From the NCBI GenBank assembly GCA_024401215.1, contig JAKSLL010000022.1:1-44671 (forward strand): a stretch of 44,671 bases of DNA, read 5' to 3'. Below are positions 1-7,693 of this stretch, piece after piece. The notes under the pieces are model-generated. The model saw only the letters and a list, made by a program, of their open reading frames with translations. It was not told the origin of the DNA and ran no database searches. The stretch comes from Bacteroidaceae bacterium. GTDB taxonomy: Bacteria > Bacteroidota > Bacteroidia > Bacteroidales > Bacteroidaceae. Every line of letters begins with the position of its first letter. The stretch's first letter is position 1. The translations under genes and the position numbers were made by a program.

Positions 1-1
1 A

Positions 2-82
2 TCACATGCTGCCCACAGAGTTGCCAATGGCATAGCAAGCGCAATAGTTCTTGGAGCACTCATCAACGCTGTTTGCTATTAA
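2..82 (+). CDS. C-terminal end of a probable membrane protein (partial)
   Basis: Frame 2 is open from the window edge to a TAA at 80-82 and encodes 26 residues ending GALINAVCY. The segment is rich in Ala, Gly, Ile, Val and Leu and reads like a final membrane helix (core ANGIASAIVLGALINA). It is followed by non-coding AT-rich DNA and a bidirectional terminator, which fits the end of a plus-strand gene converging on the GH10 gene. The family cannot be named from so few residues, and the frame could be open by chance. Confidence 0.4.
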   Translation, partial: SHAAHRVANGIASAIVLGALINAVCY

Positions 83-433
83 GTAATGGTAAAACAACTC
101 AAGTTTTCGCAAGTAATAATTTGCTAATCATCATGTTTTCCTCTTTCTTGTGTGTTCTCCTATTTTTCTAAAATAAGCCTACGGCAACCATTAAACTTGT
201 TTTGTTGTTCAAAGCGCCAATTAAGAAAACAAAAGAAACGCAAAAAACATAAGAAAACAGCAACGATTCATCAAGTTAAAGCGAAAGTTGAATAAAATAA
301 TAACCACACATAAGCATAATCCCTAAAAAAGTCCCCTCCGACTTCCCTATTGGAAAGTTGGAGGGGGGCTTTTTTTCTTCATGGAGACTTAGCATTTGCT
401 CTCTGCTGAGTTCCTAGGAGTATTCCAAGTCTC
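83..433. other. AT-rich intergenic region between convergent genes
   Basis: About 350 bases with no convincing coding frame. It is A/T-rich and contains only the bidirectional terminator at 325-376. The placement between a plus-strand gene end and the minus-strand GH10 stop explains it. Confidence 0.6.
325..376. terminator. Bidirectional Rho-independent terminator
   Basis: Arms 333-344 (CCCCTCCGACTT) and 355-366 (AAGTTGGAGGGG) form a 12-bp stem with one G-T pair. An A run (325-330) precedes it and a T run (370-376) follows it, so each strand sees a stem followed by U residues. It lies between two converging genes. Confidence 0.85.
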
Positions 434-3142
434 CTACTTCTTCAAGATTTTCTTTCCATTCTTGATGATGATGCCTTTGTAGTTATCATCAACCTTCATG
501 CCTTGAAGATTATAAATTGCGCTATTGCCATCGTTGTTGGCGTTCACCTCCGTAATGTCTGTTGGCACCACGCAGTCAAGCTGAATCTTGTCGATGTCAC
601 AGTTTGCTCCAGTAACATAGATGCGGAGAATCTGCTGACCTTCTTTAAGAGTCTTCTTCACGTTTGATGTCACGGTCTTATAAGTGTCCCAGCTGTTTTC
701 GCCTGTCTTAGGCACGCTGAATGACCAGAGTGTTGTCTGCTTGCCATCTTCGCCCACAAGAGATACGCGGAATCCAGAATTTGTTGTGCCTGATGACACT
801 ACAGCGCTACAAGCATACTGACCAGCCTCCTTCACGTTGACGGTGTACTCCAGCCACTCACCAACAGCTGTCCATCCAAGACCATAGCCGCCGTTGGCAG
901 TCTTCTTGATGTCAACACCAGCATTGTCGGTACGATAGTTTGCCTTGCCGCTGTCTTCGTCATCAGAGTCGTGGAATGTGAATCCTTCCTCACCCTTGTC
1001 GAAGTTTTCTGCCTCAACAATGCCTGGTATGGCTATCACGCCCTTGTATGGTGTACGCTTAGGATTCACCTTTAGGTCGCAGGAAGCTACCTTTGACTGC
1101 TTGCCATCTACGTCAGTAGCTATTGCTGTGATTTTAAGATTGCCTTTTGCTGTAGGAGTGTATGCTGTCTCAAAAGGTACACTCTTCACCTCCTTGAGCA
1201 ATACGCCGTTCATGAAGAACTTCACGCTCTTCATCTCACTCTCTGATGCCACATTGGCTGTGAGCATTGTCTTTGTGCCTACTGTAGTTACCTTAGGGTC
1301 GGAAGAGAGTGAGATGTCAATCTCTTCATTGAGTTCATAGCGTGAGAATGTTATCTTATCCACATTGATGACATAAGTGCCAGAACCGCCCACAAGCGAG
1401 AGGCGCAATGTCTGCTTTCCTGCCTCAAGCGGAACGACGAGGCGACCATAGCCTGACTTGTAGCTGCTCCATCCGCTTGTCTTTGGAAGCGCAACAGAAC
1501 TTGGTGTGAGAGATGTGAGTCCGTCAGGTGTGCTAAGCGAGATATTGAATGCCGCGCCATCCTCAGGAGCAGAATAATAGATGTCGTACTCATAGAGACC
1601 TGCCTCTTTCACATCTACAGTATATTCCATCCATTCTCCTACCTGTCCGTAACCTACAGCATAACCTGTGCCACCCTTCACTACGTCAATGCCTGTATCG
1701 TCAGAGCGGTAGCTTGCACCATCACCTTCCTTGTTGCTGTTTGCATCATGGAATGCTATTCCATCGGCACCAGAATCGAAATTCTCTGCCTGAATAACGC
1801 CAGGGAGTTCAGCAATGATGTTCTTGAATGGAGCGCGAGGGTTGCAAGACTTGATGTTAGAGTAACGCTGATATGTTGAACCGTCAGTACATGTAACTAC
1901 GGCTTTTATCTCATGCGCGCCAGTCACAGTTGGAGTGTAGGTTACCACATAAGGTGCCTCTGTCAGAGTCTCCACAAGCTTGTTCTTGATGTAAAGGTCA
2001 ACCTTCTCTATCTGCTTTGTGCGCATCTTGGCGTTGATGGTGATCGTTGTCTCCTCACCCTTCTCCACATTGAGGGATGCAGGCTTCACATATACAGAAG
2101 CTTCCTTCACCATGCCAGGGAAAGGACTCTTGGCATTCTTCGCCTTCTCTGTCTTCATGTATTCGCGCAGCCACGTCATAGCTGGGCGATCCTTGCCATT
2201 CTTGATGATGCCTGAATTTCCGTTAGTTGTCCATGTTCTTCCGTAAACGTAACCCCAGAGAGTGACACCAGCCACATAGTCAGCTTCCCACATATATGGT
2301 ATCTGCTCTTTGTATCTCCTCAGCTGAAGGTCATCGTCATCTGTACCGATATCGTACTCTGTGCTGTACATCGGCATCTTGAGTGCATTTTGTATCTTTG
2401 TCATCGACGACTTGAATTTCTCTGCTGAGCAGTCAGTAAGGTCATGCGACTGGCATCCGTAGGCGTCGATAGGTGCACCTGCGTCGCGGAGAGTCTTCAC
2501 GAGGTCTATATACTCGTCGGTATTCCACTGGAAAGTATTGAAGTCGTTGTAGATGAGGATGGCATTAGGCCAGCGTTCGTAGGCGAGTTCAAATGCCTTG
2601 ATGAGCCAGTCATAGCCTGTCTTGCCTGTGCCTCCTAGGGCTTCGATGAAATATGGAGTGCCTGGCTGGTGACCTGTAATAGCCTCATTCACCACATCGA
2701 TAAGCTGGAGGTTTGGATAGTGGCTTTTCACAGCGTCCATCCACTGCACGATCTCCTTATATCTCTGTGCCGGTGTCTGCTTCTCGAGCCAGCTTGGATA
2801 TTGCGCACCCCACACAAGGGCATGAAATTTGAATGGGAAATTATGCGACTTTGCATAATTGTATGCGTTGTCGCTGCCGCCCCAGTTGAATGAGTTGTTG
2901 TTGCCTTCGATAGAAGCCCACTTCGACTCATTCTCACAGGTTATCTGATTCCACATCTTATAATAACTCTCATTTCCGTAATCAACATTGTAAGAGGTTG
3001 TTATGTTGCCGAGAAACTTGTCTGGGTTGGACGACAGCTGCGCATTGGCAACAGAAGGATAGAGGCATCCAGCCACAGCCGCTAACAGTCCGGCAGACAT
3101 CGTCTTTCTTAGGTTTTGATTTGATTTATTAGATTTCTTCAT
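434..3142 (-). CDS. Secreted GH10 endo-1,4-beta-xylanase with two CBM6-like modules
   Basis: Cleaves internal beta-1,4 links of xylan outside the cell. The 902-residue product has a signal peptide (about 1-35, ending VANAQ) and a GH10 barrel at about 40-330. The acid/base is E153 in DVVNEA and the nucleophile is E262 in STEYDIG. Next come an Ig-like segment (about 345-430), a CBM6-like module (about 446-605, starting PGVIQAENFD), a second Ig-like segment (about 610-690) and a second CBM6-like module (about 700-860, PGIVEAENFD). The last 30 residues (IYNLQGMKV...NGKKILKK) resemble the C-terminal tails of Prevotella secreted proteins, possibly a type IX secretion signal. It stands apart from the other xylan genes, near the left edge. 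Family and modules are clear from motifs; module borders are approximate. Confidence 0.93.
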   Translation of the reverse strand: MKKSNKSNQNLRKTMSAGLLAAVAGCLYPSVANAQLSSNPDKFLGNITTSYNVDYGNESYYKMWNQITCENESKWASIEGNNNSFNWGGSDNAYNYAKSHNFPFKFHALVWGAQYPSWLEKQTPAQRYKEIVQWMDAVKSHYPNLQLIDVVNEAITGHQPGTPYFIEALGGTGKTGYDWLIKAFELAYERWPNAILIYNDFNTFQWNTDEYIDLVKTLRDAGAPIDAYGCQSHDLTDCSAEKFKSSMTKIQNALKMPMYSTEYDIGTDDDDLQLRRYKEQIPYMWEADYVAGVTLWGYVYGRTWTTNGNSGIIKNGKDRPAMTWLREYMKTEKAKNAKSPFPGMVKEASVYVKPASLNVEKGEETTITINAKMRTKQIEKVDLYIKNKLVETLTEAPYVVTYTPTVTGAHEIKAVVTCTDGSTYQRYSNIKSCNPRAPFKNIIAELPGVIQAENFDSGADGIAFHDANSNKEGDGASYRSDDTGIDVVKGGTGYAVGYGQVGEWMEYTVDVKEAGLYEYDIYYSAPEDGAAFNISLSTPDGLTSLTPSSVALPKTSGWSSYKSGYGRLVVPLEAGKQTLRLSLVGGSGTYVINVDKITFSRYELNEEIDISLSSDPKVTTVGTKTMLTANVASESEMKSVKFFMNGVLLKEVKSVPFETAYTPTAKGNLKITAIATDVDGKQSKVASCDLKVNPKRTPYKGVIAIPGIVEAENFDKGEEGFTFHDSDDEDSGKANYRTDNAGVDIKKTANGGYGLGWTAVGEWLEYTVNVKEAGQYACSAVVSSGTTNSGFRVSLVGEDGKQTTLWSFSVPKTGENSWDTYKTVTSNVKKTLKEGQQILRIYVTGANCDIDKIQLDCVVPTDITEVNANNDGNSAIYNLQGMKVDDNYKGIIIKNGKKILKK

Positions 3143-3226
3143 TACTATATTTGATATTTATTTAATACAGGTTTGGTGATGACAAGCAGCTGTACTAACC
3201 ACTTATTATAATCATCACTTAGCAAG

Positions 3227-4069
3227 TTACATCCTTACTACTTTTGTGAATTCAGGCTTTGCATCTCCCTCAGCAATCACATAAATTGTTGATGTTGACA
3301 CATTTCCTGCCTGGTCTTTGTTCTCCACGGTGTATTTGTACTCCACACCGCCCTCGATGCTGCGTGAGCCTACTGTAGATGGTGTGCCGAGAGGGAACTG
3401 GTAGTCGCCGCATGCTGTGTCAAAGATTTCCTTCTCTTTGTCTGTCACAGCTGCCTGAGCAGAGAATTCAGGGAGTGCCTTCACCTCGCCATCCTTATAT
3501 CCGTTGCTCTTGAGGAAGTAGTCCACCTCTTTCTGCACAGCTGACATTCTGGCGTTTCTCACTCCGTAGCCTTCCACCACCTCTGCGCTGCTGAGCACCT
3601 TCTTCATATCGGCTGTGCTGGCATCAAGACCTCCGCTGCCGAATGTGGCGAATGTCACAATTTTCTTTCCTGCAAAGTCATACTGACTTACAAGACTTGC
3701 TATCGGTGTGGCGTATGTGCCAAACCATATAGGGTAGCCGATGAATATCACGTCATACTTGCTTATGTCAGATGTCAAAGGCTTGATGGCTGGTACTTCG
3801 TTGTTCTGCTTCTCCTTCTGGCATCTCTCTATAGTCTGATTGAAATCGCCGTCATAAGGTGTCTCCACCTGTATGCTTTCTATGTCGGCGAGAAGTTCGA
3901 GTTGAATCTGCTCTGCTACAGTTTTTGTTGCTCCACCTGCCTGTGAGTAGTACAGCACAAGGTAGTTAGGTTTCTGATTTTCACTTGCCGCATCATCTTT
4001 CTTGGATGCGCATGACAAAAGAATAAGGACTAAGGATAAAATTGAAATAGAAAATAATTTTTTCATCAT
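3227..4069 (-). CDS. Flavodoxin-like lipoprotein
   Basis: Probably an FMN-binding electron-transfer or quinone-reductase-like protein anchored in a membrane. I chose the ATG at 4069 (or the adjacent one at 4066) because MKKLFSISILSLVLILLSCAS is a typical lipoprotein signal with lipobox LLSC; the open frame extends further upstream but that extension does not look like a protein start. The mature part opens with a flavodoxin fold signature, YLVLYYSQAGGATKTVAEQI, the phosphate-binding loop. Later segments KYDVIFIGYPIWFGTYATPI and KIVTFATFGSGGL match flavodoxin strands 3 and 4 and the loops around the flavin ring. About 100 residues at the C-terminus lie beyond the usual domain and are unassigned. 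It sits 77 bases downstream of the FKBP gene and may share its transcript. Confidence 0.85.
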   Translation of the reverse strand: MMKKLFSISILSLVLILLSCASKKDDAASENQKPNYLVLYYSQAGGATKTVAEQIQLELLADIESIQVETPYDGDFNQTIERCQKEKQNNEVPAIKPLTSDISKYDVIFIGYPIWFGTYATPIASLVSQYDFAGKKIVTFATFGSGGLDASTADMKKVLSSAEVVEGYGVRNARMSAVQKEVDYFLKSNGYKDGEVKALPEFSAQAAVTDKEKEIFDTACGDYQFPLGTPSTVGSRSIEGGVEYKYTVENKDQAGNVSTSTIYVIAEGDAKPEFTKVVRM

Positions 4070-4145
4070 TATTATGGTTTTGATAATTTGTCTGCAATTT
4101 GGTTGGGGGGAAAATGGCGCACTATACAATTCTTATGAGAGTAGC

Positions 4146-4550
4146 CTACCCTACTGATATAAGCTTTATCTCAAATACGAGTGTGGAGTTGCCTGGTATG
4201 TCTCTGCCTGCACCTCGCTGACCATAGCCCATGTCGGATGGGATGTACACAATCCAGTGGTCGCCAATGTGCATGCTGACAAGCGCTATTTGGAAACCGC
4301 TGATTAGCTCGTTCACTCTGAAGGCTTCTGGACAGCCCCTCTCAAAGGAGTTGTCAAACACTTTACCATCGATAAGCGCACCCTTGTAGTGACAAGTCAC
4401 TATGCTTCGGGGCGACACAGTGCCTTCTCCATTGCCCGACTCCAGAACTTTATACAGTACACCAGCACGAAGTTCCTTCACACCCTCTTCGCTGCGAAGG
4501 TCTTCAAGATATTTCTCATTTATTTTCTTATACGATTCTTTCTTGCTCAT
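4146..4550 (-). CDS. FKBP-type peptidyl-prolyl cis-trans isomerase
   Basis: Catalyses cis-trans isomerisation of X-Pro bonds and helps protein folding. The start at 4550 (MSKKESYKKINEKYLEDL) gives 134 residues; a longer open frame exists upstream, but its extra 26 residues look like translated leader. FKBP landmarks are VLYKVLESGNGEGTV, the VTCHYKGALIDGKVFDNSFERG hairpin region, the GFQIAL helix, the IPSDMGYGQRGAG loop and the closing STLVFEIKLISVG strand. No signal peptide is seen with this start, so it is probably cytoplasmic, whereas many Bacteroidetes FKBPs are exported. A TACATTTG box on the minus strand lies about 90 bases upstream of the start. Confidence 0.9.
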   Translation of the reverse strand: MSKKESYKKINEKYLEDLRSEEGVKELRAGVLYKVLESGNGEGTVSPRSIVTCHYKGALIDGKVFDNSFERGCPEAFRVNELISGFQIALVSMHIGDHWIVYIPSDMGYGQRGAGRDIPGNSTLVFEIKLISVG

Positions 4551-4636
4551 AATCCGTTGCTTGAAATTGATTTTCCTTTTTTGCGCATCAGCATATTGAG
4601 TTATGGTTTGCGATGCACAAATCGCCACAACTGTTA

Positions 4637-4644
4637 CAAATGTA
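4637..4644 (-). promoter_or_regulatory. Candidate -7 box for the FKBP gene
   Basis: The plus strand reads CAAATGTA, that is TACATTTG on the coding strand, matching TAnnTTTG. No TTTG is found at the expected upstream distance, so support is partial. Confidence 0.4.
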
Positions 4645-4719
4645 CGAACTTTATATTTAAATAAATATGTGAAAAGGCTTTTTTTTGCATTTACTTCATC
4701 ATTTTAGCATTGAAACACA

Positions 4720-4727
4720 TATCTTTG
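4720..4727 (+). promoter_or_regulatory. Candidate -7 box for the radical-SAM gene
   Basis: TATCTTTG matches TAnnTTTG and lies 66 bases before the ATG at 4794. The nearest TTTG (4684-4687) is 32 bases upstream of it, too far for the usual 19-21. Confidence 0.4.
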
Positions 4728-4793
4728 TGGTCGTTTGGCGGTGTGGTGGACTACAAAAACCACAGTTCAAAACATTAAAATACACAATAGCAG

Positions 4794-6098
4794 ATGCTTA
4801 CAGAAGATACACTCGAAAAATTACGCATACTTGCAGAATCGGCGAAATATGATGTGTCATGTTCGTCGAGCGGTACTGTGCGCAAAGGCAGGCAGGACAT
4901 GATAGGTAACACTGTCGGCGGCGTGGGCATCTGCCATAGCTTTGCCGATGACGGACGATGCATTTCGCTGCTGAAGGTCATGCTCACCAACTACTGCATG
5001 TACGACTGTGCATACTGCATAAACCGCCGAAGCAACGACATACGACGCGCCACTCTCTCTGTACACGAACTGGTGGAGATTGTCATGGAGTTCTACCGAC
5101 GCAACTACATCGAAGGACTCTTCCTCAGCAGTGGCGTGGTGCGCAACCCCGACTACACAATGGAGCGACTCGTGGCTATTGCTCGCGACCTGCGCACCAT
5201 ACATCACTTCAATGGATACATACACCTCAAGAGCATTCCCGGCGCAAGCCGCGAACTGGTGGATCAAGCCGGACTTTATGCCGACCGCATGAGCGTCAAC
5301 ATCGAGATACCTAAAGAGGAGTCGCTCAAGCTCCTCGCACCCGAGAAAGACCATAAGAGTGTCTATGCACCTATGCAGTTCATTCAGCAGGGGGTGCTCG
5401 AACGCAAGGAGGACCGCAAACGAGGCATACGACACACAACACGCTATGTGCCTGCCGGACAAAGTACACAGATGATTGTGGGTGCCACGGCAGAAAACGA
5501 CCGCGACATCCTCACTCTATCCTCCTCTCTCTACTCCGCACCCACCATGCGACGCGTCTATTACTCAGGGTATGTCAGCGTAAACACCTACGACCCACGA
5601 CTGCCTGTGCTCAAGCAGCCACCTCTCGTGCGAGAAAACCGCCTCTACCAAGCCGACTGGCTCATGCGCTTTTATGAGTTTAAGGTGGAGGAGATTGTCG
5701 ATGAAGCAAATGCCAACCTCGACCTTGAAGTGGACCCAAAACTCGCATGGGCATTGCGGCATCCAGAACAATTTCCCGTCGACATCAATAAGGATGACTA
5801 CGAACGCATACTACGAGTGCCGGGCATAGGTGTCAAATCGGCAACACTGATTGTCAACTCACGACGCTTCAACCGCATCACCTCATACCACCTCAAGAAG
5901 ATGGGAGTGGTGATGAAAAAAGCTAAATATTTCATAACATGCGGTGAACTGACCGACGGAGCATCATCACCTATCATCGGCATCAACGAGATACGTCCAG
6001 AACGACTGAAGCCTATGCTCATCTCTGCCGCACAAAAGAAAAAGGCTGCTGCCGAAATGCAGCTATCTTTTGACTTCAAAGAGGAAGATGCTACTTGA
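4794..6098 (+). CDS. Radical-SAM protein linked to DNA metabolism (TIGR03916 type)
   Basis: Probable radical S-adenosylmethionine enzyme of the family annotated as putative DNA modification/repair; the substrate is unknown. It has 434 residues. The cluster-binding motif is CMYDCAYC (C68, C72, C75), following LLKVMLTNY as in radical-SAM barrels. A helix-hairpin-helix at about 345-370 (RILRVPGIGVKSATLIV) suggests contact with DNA. The next gene on the same strand is the usual DUF4130-type partner, so the two probably act together. The coding strand is visibly richer in C than G in the lines I counted, unlike the genes right of the replicon. The family is recalled from motifs and gene pairing. 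Confidence 0.9.
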   Translation: MLTEDTLEKLRILAESAKYDVSCSSSGTVRKGRQDMIGNTVGGVGICHSFADDGRCISLLKVMLTNYCMYDCAYCINRRSNDIRRATLSVHELVEIVMEFYRRNYIEGLFLSSGVVRNPDYTMERLVAIARDLRTIHHFNGYIHLKSIPGASRELVDQAGLYADRMSVNIEIPKEESLKLLAPEKDHKSVYAPMQFIQQGVLERKEDRKRGIRHTTRYVPAGQSTQMIVGATAENDRDILTLSSSLYSAPTMRRVYYSGYVSVNTYDPRLPVLKQPPLVRENRLYQADWLMRFYEFKVEEIVDEANANLDLEVDPKLAWALRHPEQFPVDINKDDYERILRVPGIGVKSATLIVNSRRFNRITSYHLKKMGVVMKKAKYFITCGELTDGASSPIIGINEIRPERLKPMLISAAQKKKAAAEMQLSFDFKEEDAT

Positions 6099-6123
6099 GA
6101 ATCACGAAATGCGAGATTCTAAA

Positions 6124-6291
6124 TACGAAGTACGAAATACGAAATACGAAGTACGAGATACGAATTAGAGGTCTATTTCCTTGCTAAATCTTAACTCTTA
6201 ATTCTTAACTCTTAATTCTTAACTCTTAATTCCTAATTGAGTTTACTCCCAAAACTACATAACTTAAAAACTCAAAAACTTAAAAACTCAA
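6124..6291 (+). repeat. Three successive short tandem-repeat arrays
   Basis: Six 7-base units of TACGARR type fill 6124-6165. Three perfect 14-base units TTAACTCTTAATTC fill 6191-6232. Two copies of AACTTAAAAACTCAA at 16-base spacing fill 6261-6291 and touch the ATG of the next gene. All lie between the radical-SAM gene and its partner. Confidence 0.9.
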
Positions 6292-7076
6292 TGCTCATCT
6301 ACACCTTTGACAAGACTCTCGACGGACTCCTCACAGCCGTATTCGACGCATTCTCACTCCATCAGCAGCCAGACAAACTGCTGTGTCAGGGTGCGCAACT
6401 GCCACTATTCTGCGACGAGATACACAATGTCACCACAGTAGATGAGAGAGCACAAAGAGTGTGGAAAGGACTTGAGACACGTCTCTCGCCAGAAGCCTTA
6501 CGACTCATCACCGTCAGCAGCTTGTCCGAACTCAACGAACTTTACGACCCTCTCTTTCAATACCTCTGCAAGGTGTTCAGACGTCCCAAGGGAGCGCCAA
6601 GCATCGAACGCAACTTCTCCGACCCTGATGTCCTCGCTGTCACCAATATTGGCAAGAAAGTCATGCACGAACGACTAAGGATGATGCAGTTTGTGAGATT
6701 CCAGAAGGCTAAAGACGGCACTTATATCGGCATCGTCTCGCCTGACCACAATGTACTGCCACTCGTCATCGACCACTTCAGCGACAGATTTCGCACCCAG
6801 CCGTGGATGCTCTACGACGCCAAACGCCAATACGGATTCTACTACGATCAGCATGAAGTGACACGCATCACCTTCGAAGACAGCCTGCAGCTACCCTTCT
6901 CCTCAGAAGACGGCAAGCTCAACGATAGCATCATCAGTTCCGATGAAAAACTGTATCAGGAGCTGTGGCGCACATACTTCAAAGCCATCTGCATCAAGGA
7001 GAGAATGAACCCACGGAAGCAACTGTCCGACATGCCGCGCCGATACTGGAAATACATGACGGAGAAAAACTCCTAA
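6291..7076 (+). CDS. DUF4130-type DNA metabolism protein, partner of the radical-SAM gene (TIGR03915 type)
   Basis: Function unknown; in other bacteria this family is found beside, or fused to, a uracil-DNA-glycosylase-like domain and next to the radical-SAM protein. I set the start at the ATG at 6291 (MLIYTFDKTLDGLLTAVFDA) because the 18 codons before it are a tandem repeat opening with TTG. It has 261 residues. Recognisable points are the N-terminal YTFDKTLDGLLTAVFDA strand-helix, KVMHERLRMMQFVRF in the centre, and the end NPRKQLSDMPRRYWKYMTE, the most conserved stretch of the family. No glycosylase domain follows, so this is the short form. It is 192 bases downstream of its partner. Confidence 0.87.
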   Translation: MLIYTFDKTLDGLLTAVFDAFSLHQQPDKLLCQGAQLPLFCDEIHNVTTVDERAQRVWKGLETRLSPEALRLITVSSLSELNELYDPLFQYLCKVFRRPKGAPSIERNFSDPDVLAVTNIGKKVMHERLRMMQFVRFQKAKDGTYIGIVSPDHNVLPLVIDHFSDRFRTQPWMLYDAKRQYGFYYDQHEVTRITFEDSLQLPFSSEDGKLNDSIISSDEKLYQELWRTYFKAICIKERMNPRKQLSDMPRRYWKYMTEKNS

Positions 7077-7093
7077 TAAATCCCATAAATAAT

Positions 7094-7615
7094 ATGACAC
7101 GTCAACAAATCGTCACCGATTACTTACAAGCTCACAACATACCCTTCGAGCTTTACAACCACCCCGAAGGCAAAACCATCGAGGAAGCAAAACGATGGTG
7201 GAGAGAAGACGGTTCAATGCATTGCAAGAACCTCTTCTTCCGCAACCACAAAGGCAACAAGCACTACCTTGTATGCCTACATTGCGATTATGACCTCGAC
7301 ATCCATTCACTCGAACAACGTCTCAAGGCATCGCTCGTCGCACAAGGACTCCCCTCATGCGGCAAGCTCTCATTCGCATCGCCAGAGCGCATGCTCAAAT
7401 ACTTGGGGCTCGAACCAGGCAGCGTCTCGCCTTTCGGACTTATCAACGACACCGAACACCATGTACATCTCTTCCTCGATAGCCGCATACACAATGCCGA
7501 CACCCTCTCGTTCCACCCCAATGACTGCCGCGGCACCGTCGTCATCACACGCGACAACTTCGAGAGATATCTCCAGTGCGTAACCAATAAATATGAATAT
7601 ATTGATATCCAATAA
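7094..7615 (+). CDS. YbaK/ProX-type aminoacyl-tRNA editing protein (prolyl-tRNA deacylase-like)
   Basis: Likely hydrolyses mischarged tRNA in trans, most like ProXp-ala (Ala-tRNAPro). The ATG at 7094 gives 173 residues (MTRQQIVTDYLQAHNIPFEL); an upstream in-frame ATG lies inside the preceding gene and is less likely. Family landmarks are IPFELYNHPEGKTIEEA, then HCKNLFFRNHKGNKHYLVCL with the conserved Lys near the active site, PSCGKLSFASPERMLKYLGLEPGSVSPFGLIND, and the closing HPNDCRGTVVITRDNFERYL. It starts 17 bases after the preceding stop, so it probably shares a transcript with the radical-SAM pair. Confidence 0.88.
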   Translation: MTRQQIVTDYLQAHNIPFELYNHPEGKTIEEAKRWWREDGSMHCKNLFFRNHKGNKHYLVCLHCDYDLDIHSLEQRLKASLVAQGLPSCGKLSFASPERMLKYLGLEPGSVSPFGLINDTEHHVHLFLDSRIHNADTLSFHPNDCRGTVVITRDNFERYLQCVTNKYEYIDIQ

Positions 7616-7638
7616 CCTAATTTTTCACTTTTAAACCA

Positions 7639-7683
7639 CCCCTTACATGCACCTCTCCCCATTGGATGTGCACCAAGAAGGGG
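7639..7683 (+). promoter_or_regulatory. C-rich/G-rich hairpin ahead of the esterase start
   Basis: CCCCTT (7639-7644) pairs with AAGGGG (7678-7683), and TGCAC (7648-7652) with GTGCA (7668-7672). The G run lies 10 bases before the ATG at 7694. It resembles the hairpins before the xylan genes. Confidence 0.55.
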
Positions 7684-7693
7684 TTCCATCTTT

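Noticed and set aside
945-1340. 131-codon open frame opposite the first xylanase
   Set aside because: It is the antisense shadow of the CBM6 region; the minus-strand frame has clear domains and this one has none.
4857-5462. 201-codon open frame opposite the radical-SAM gene
   Set aside because: The plus-strand frame holds the CxxxCxxC motif and a helix-hairpin-helix; the antisense frame shows no family features.
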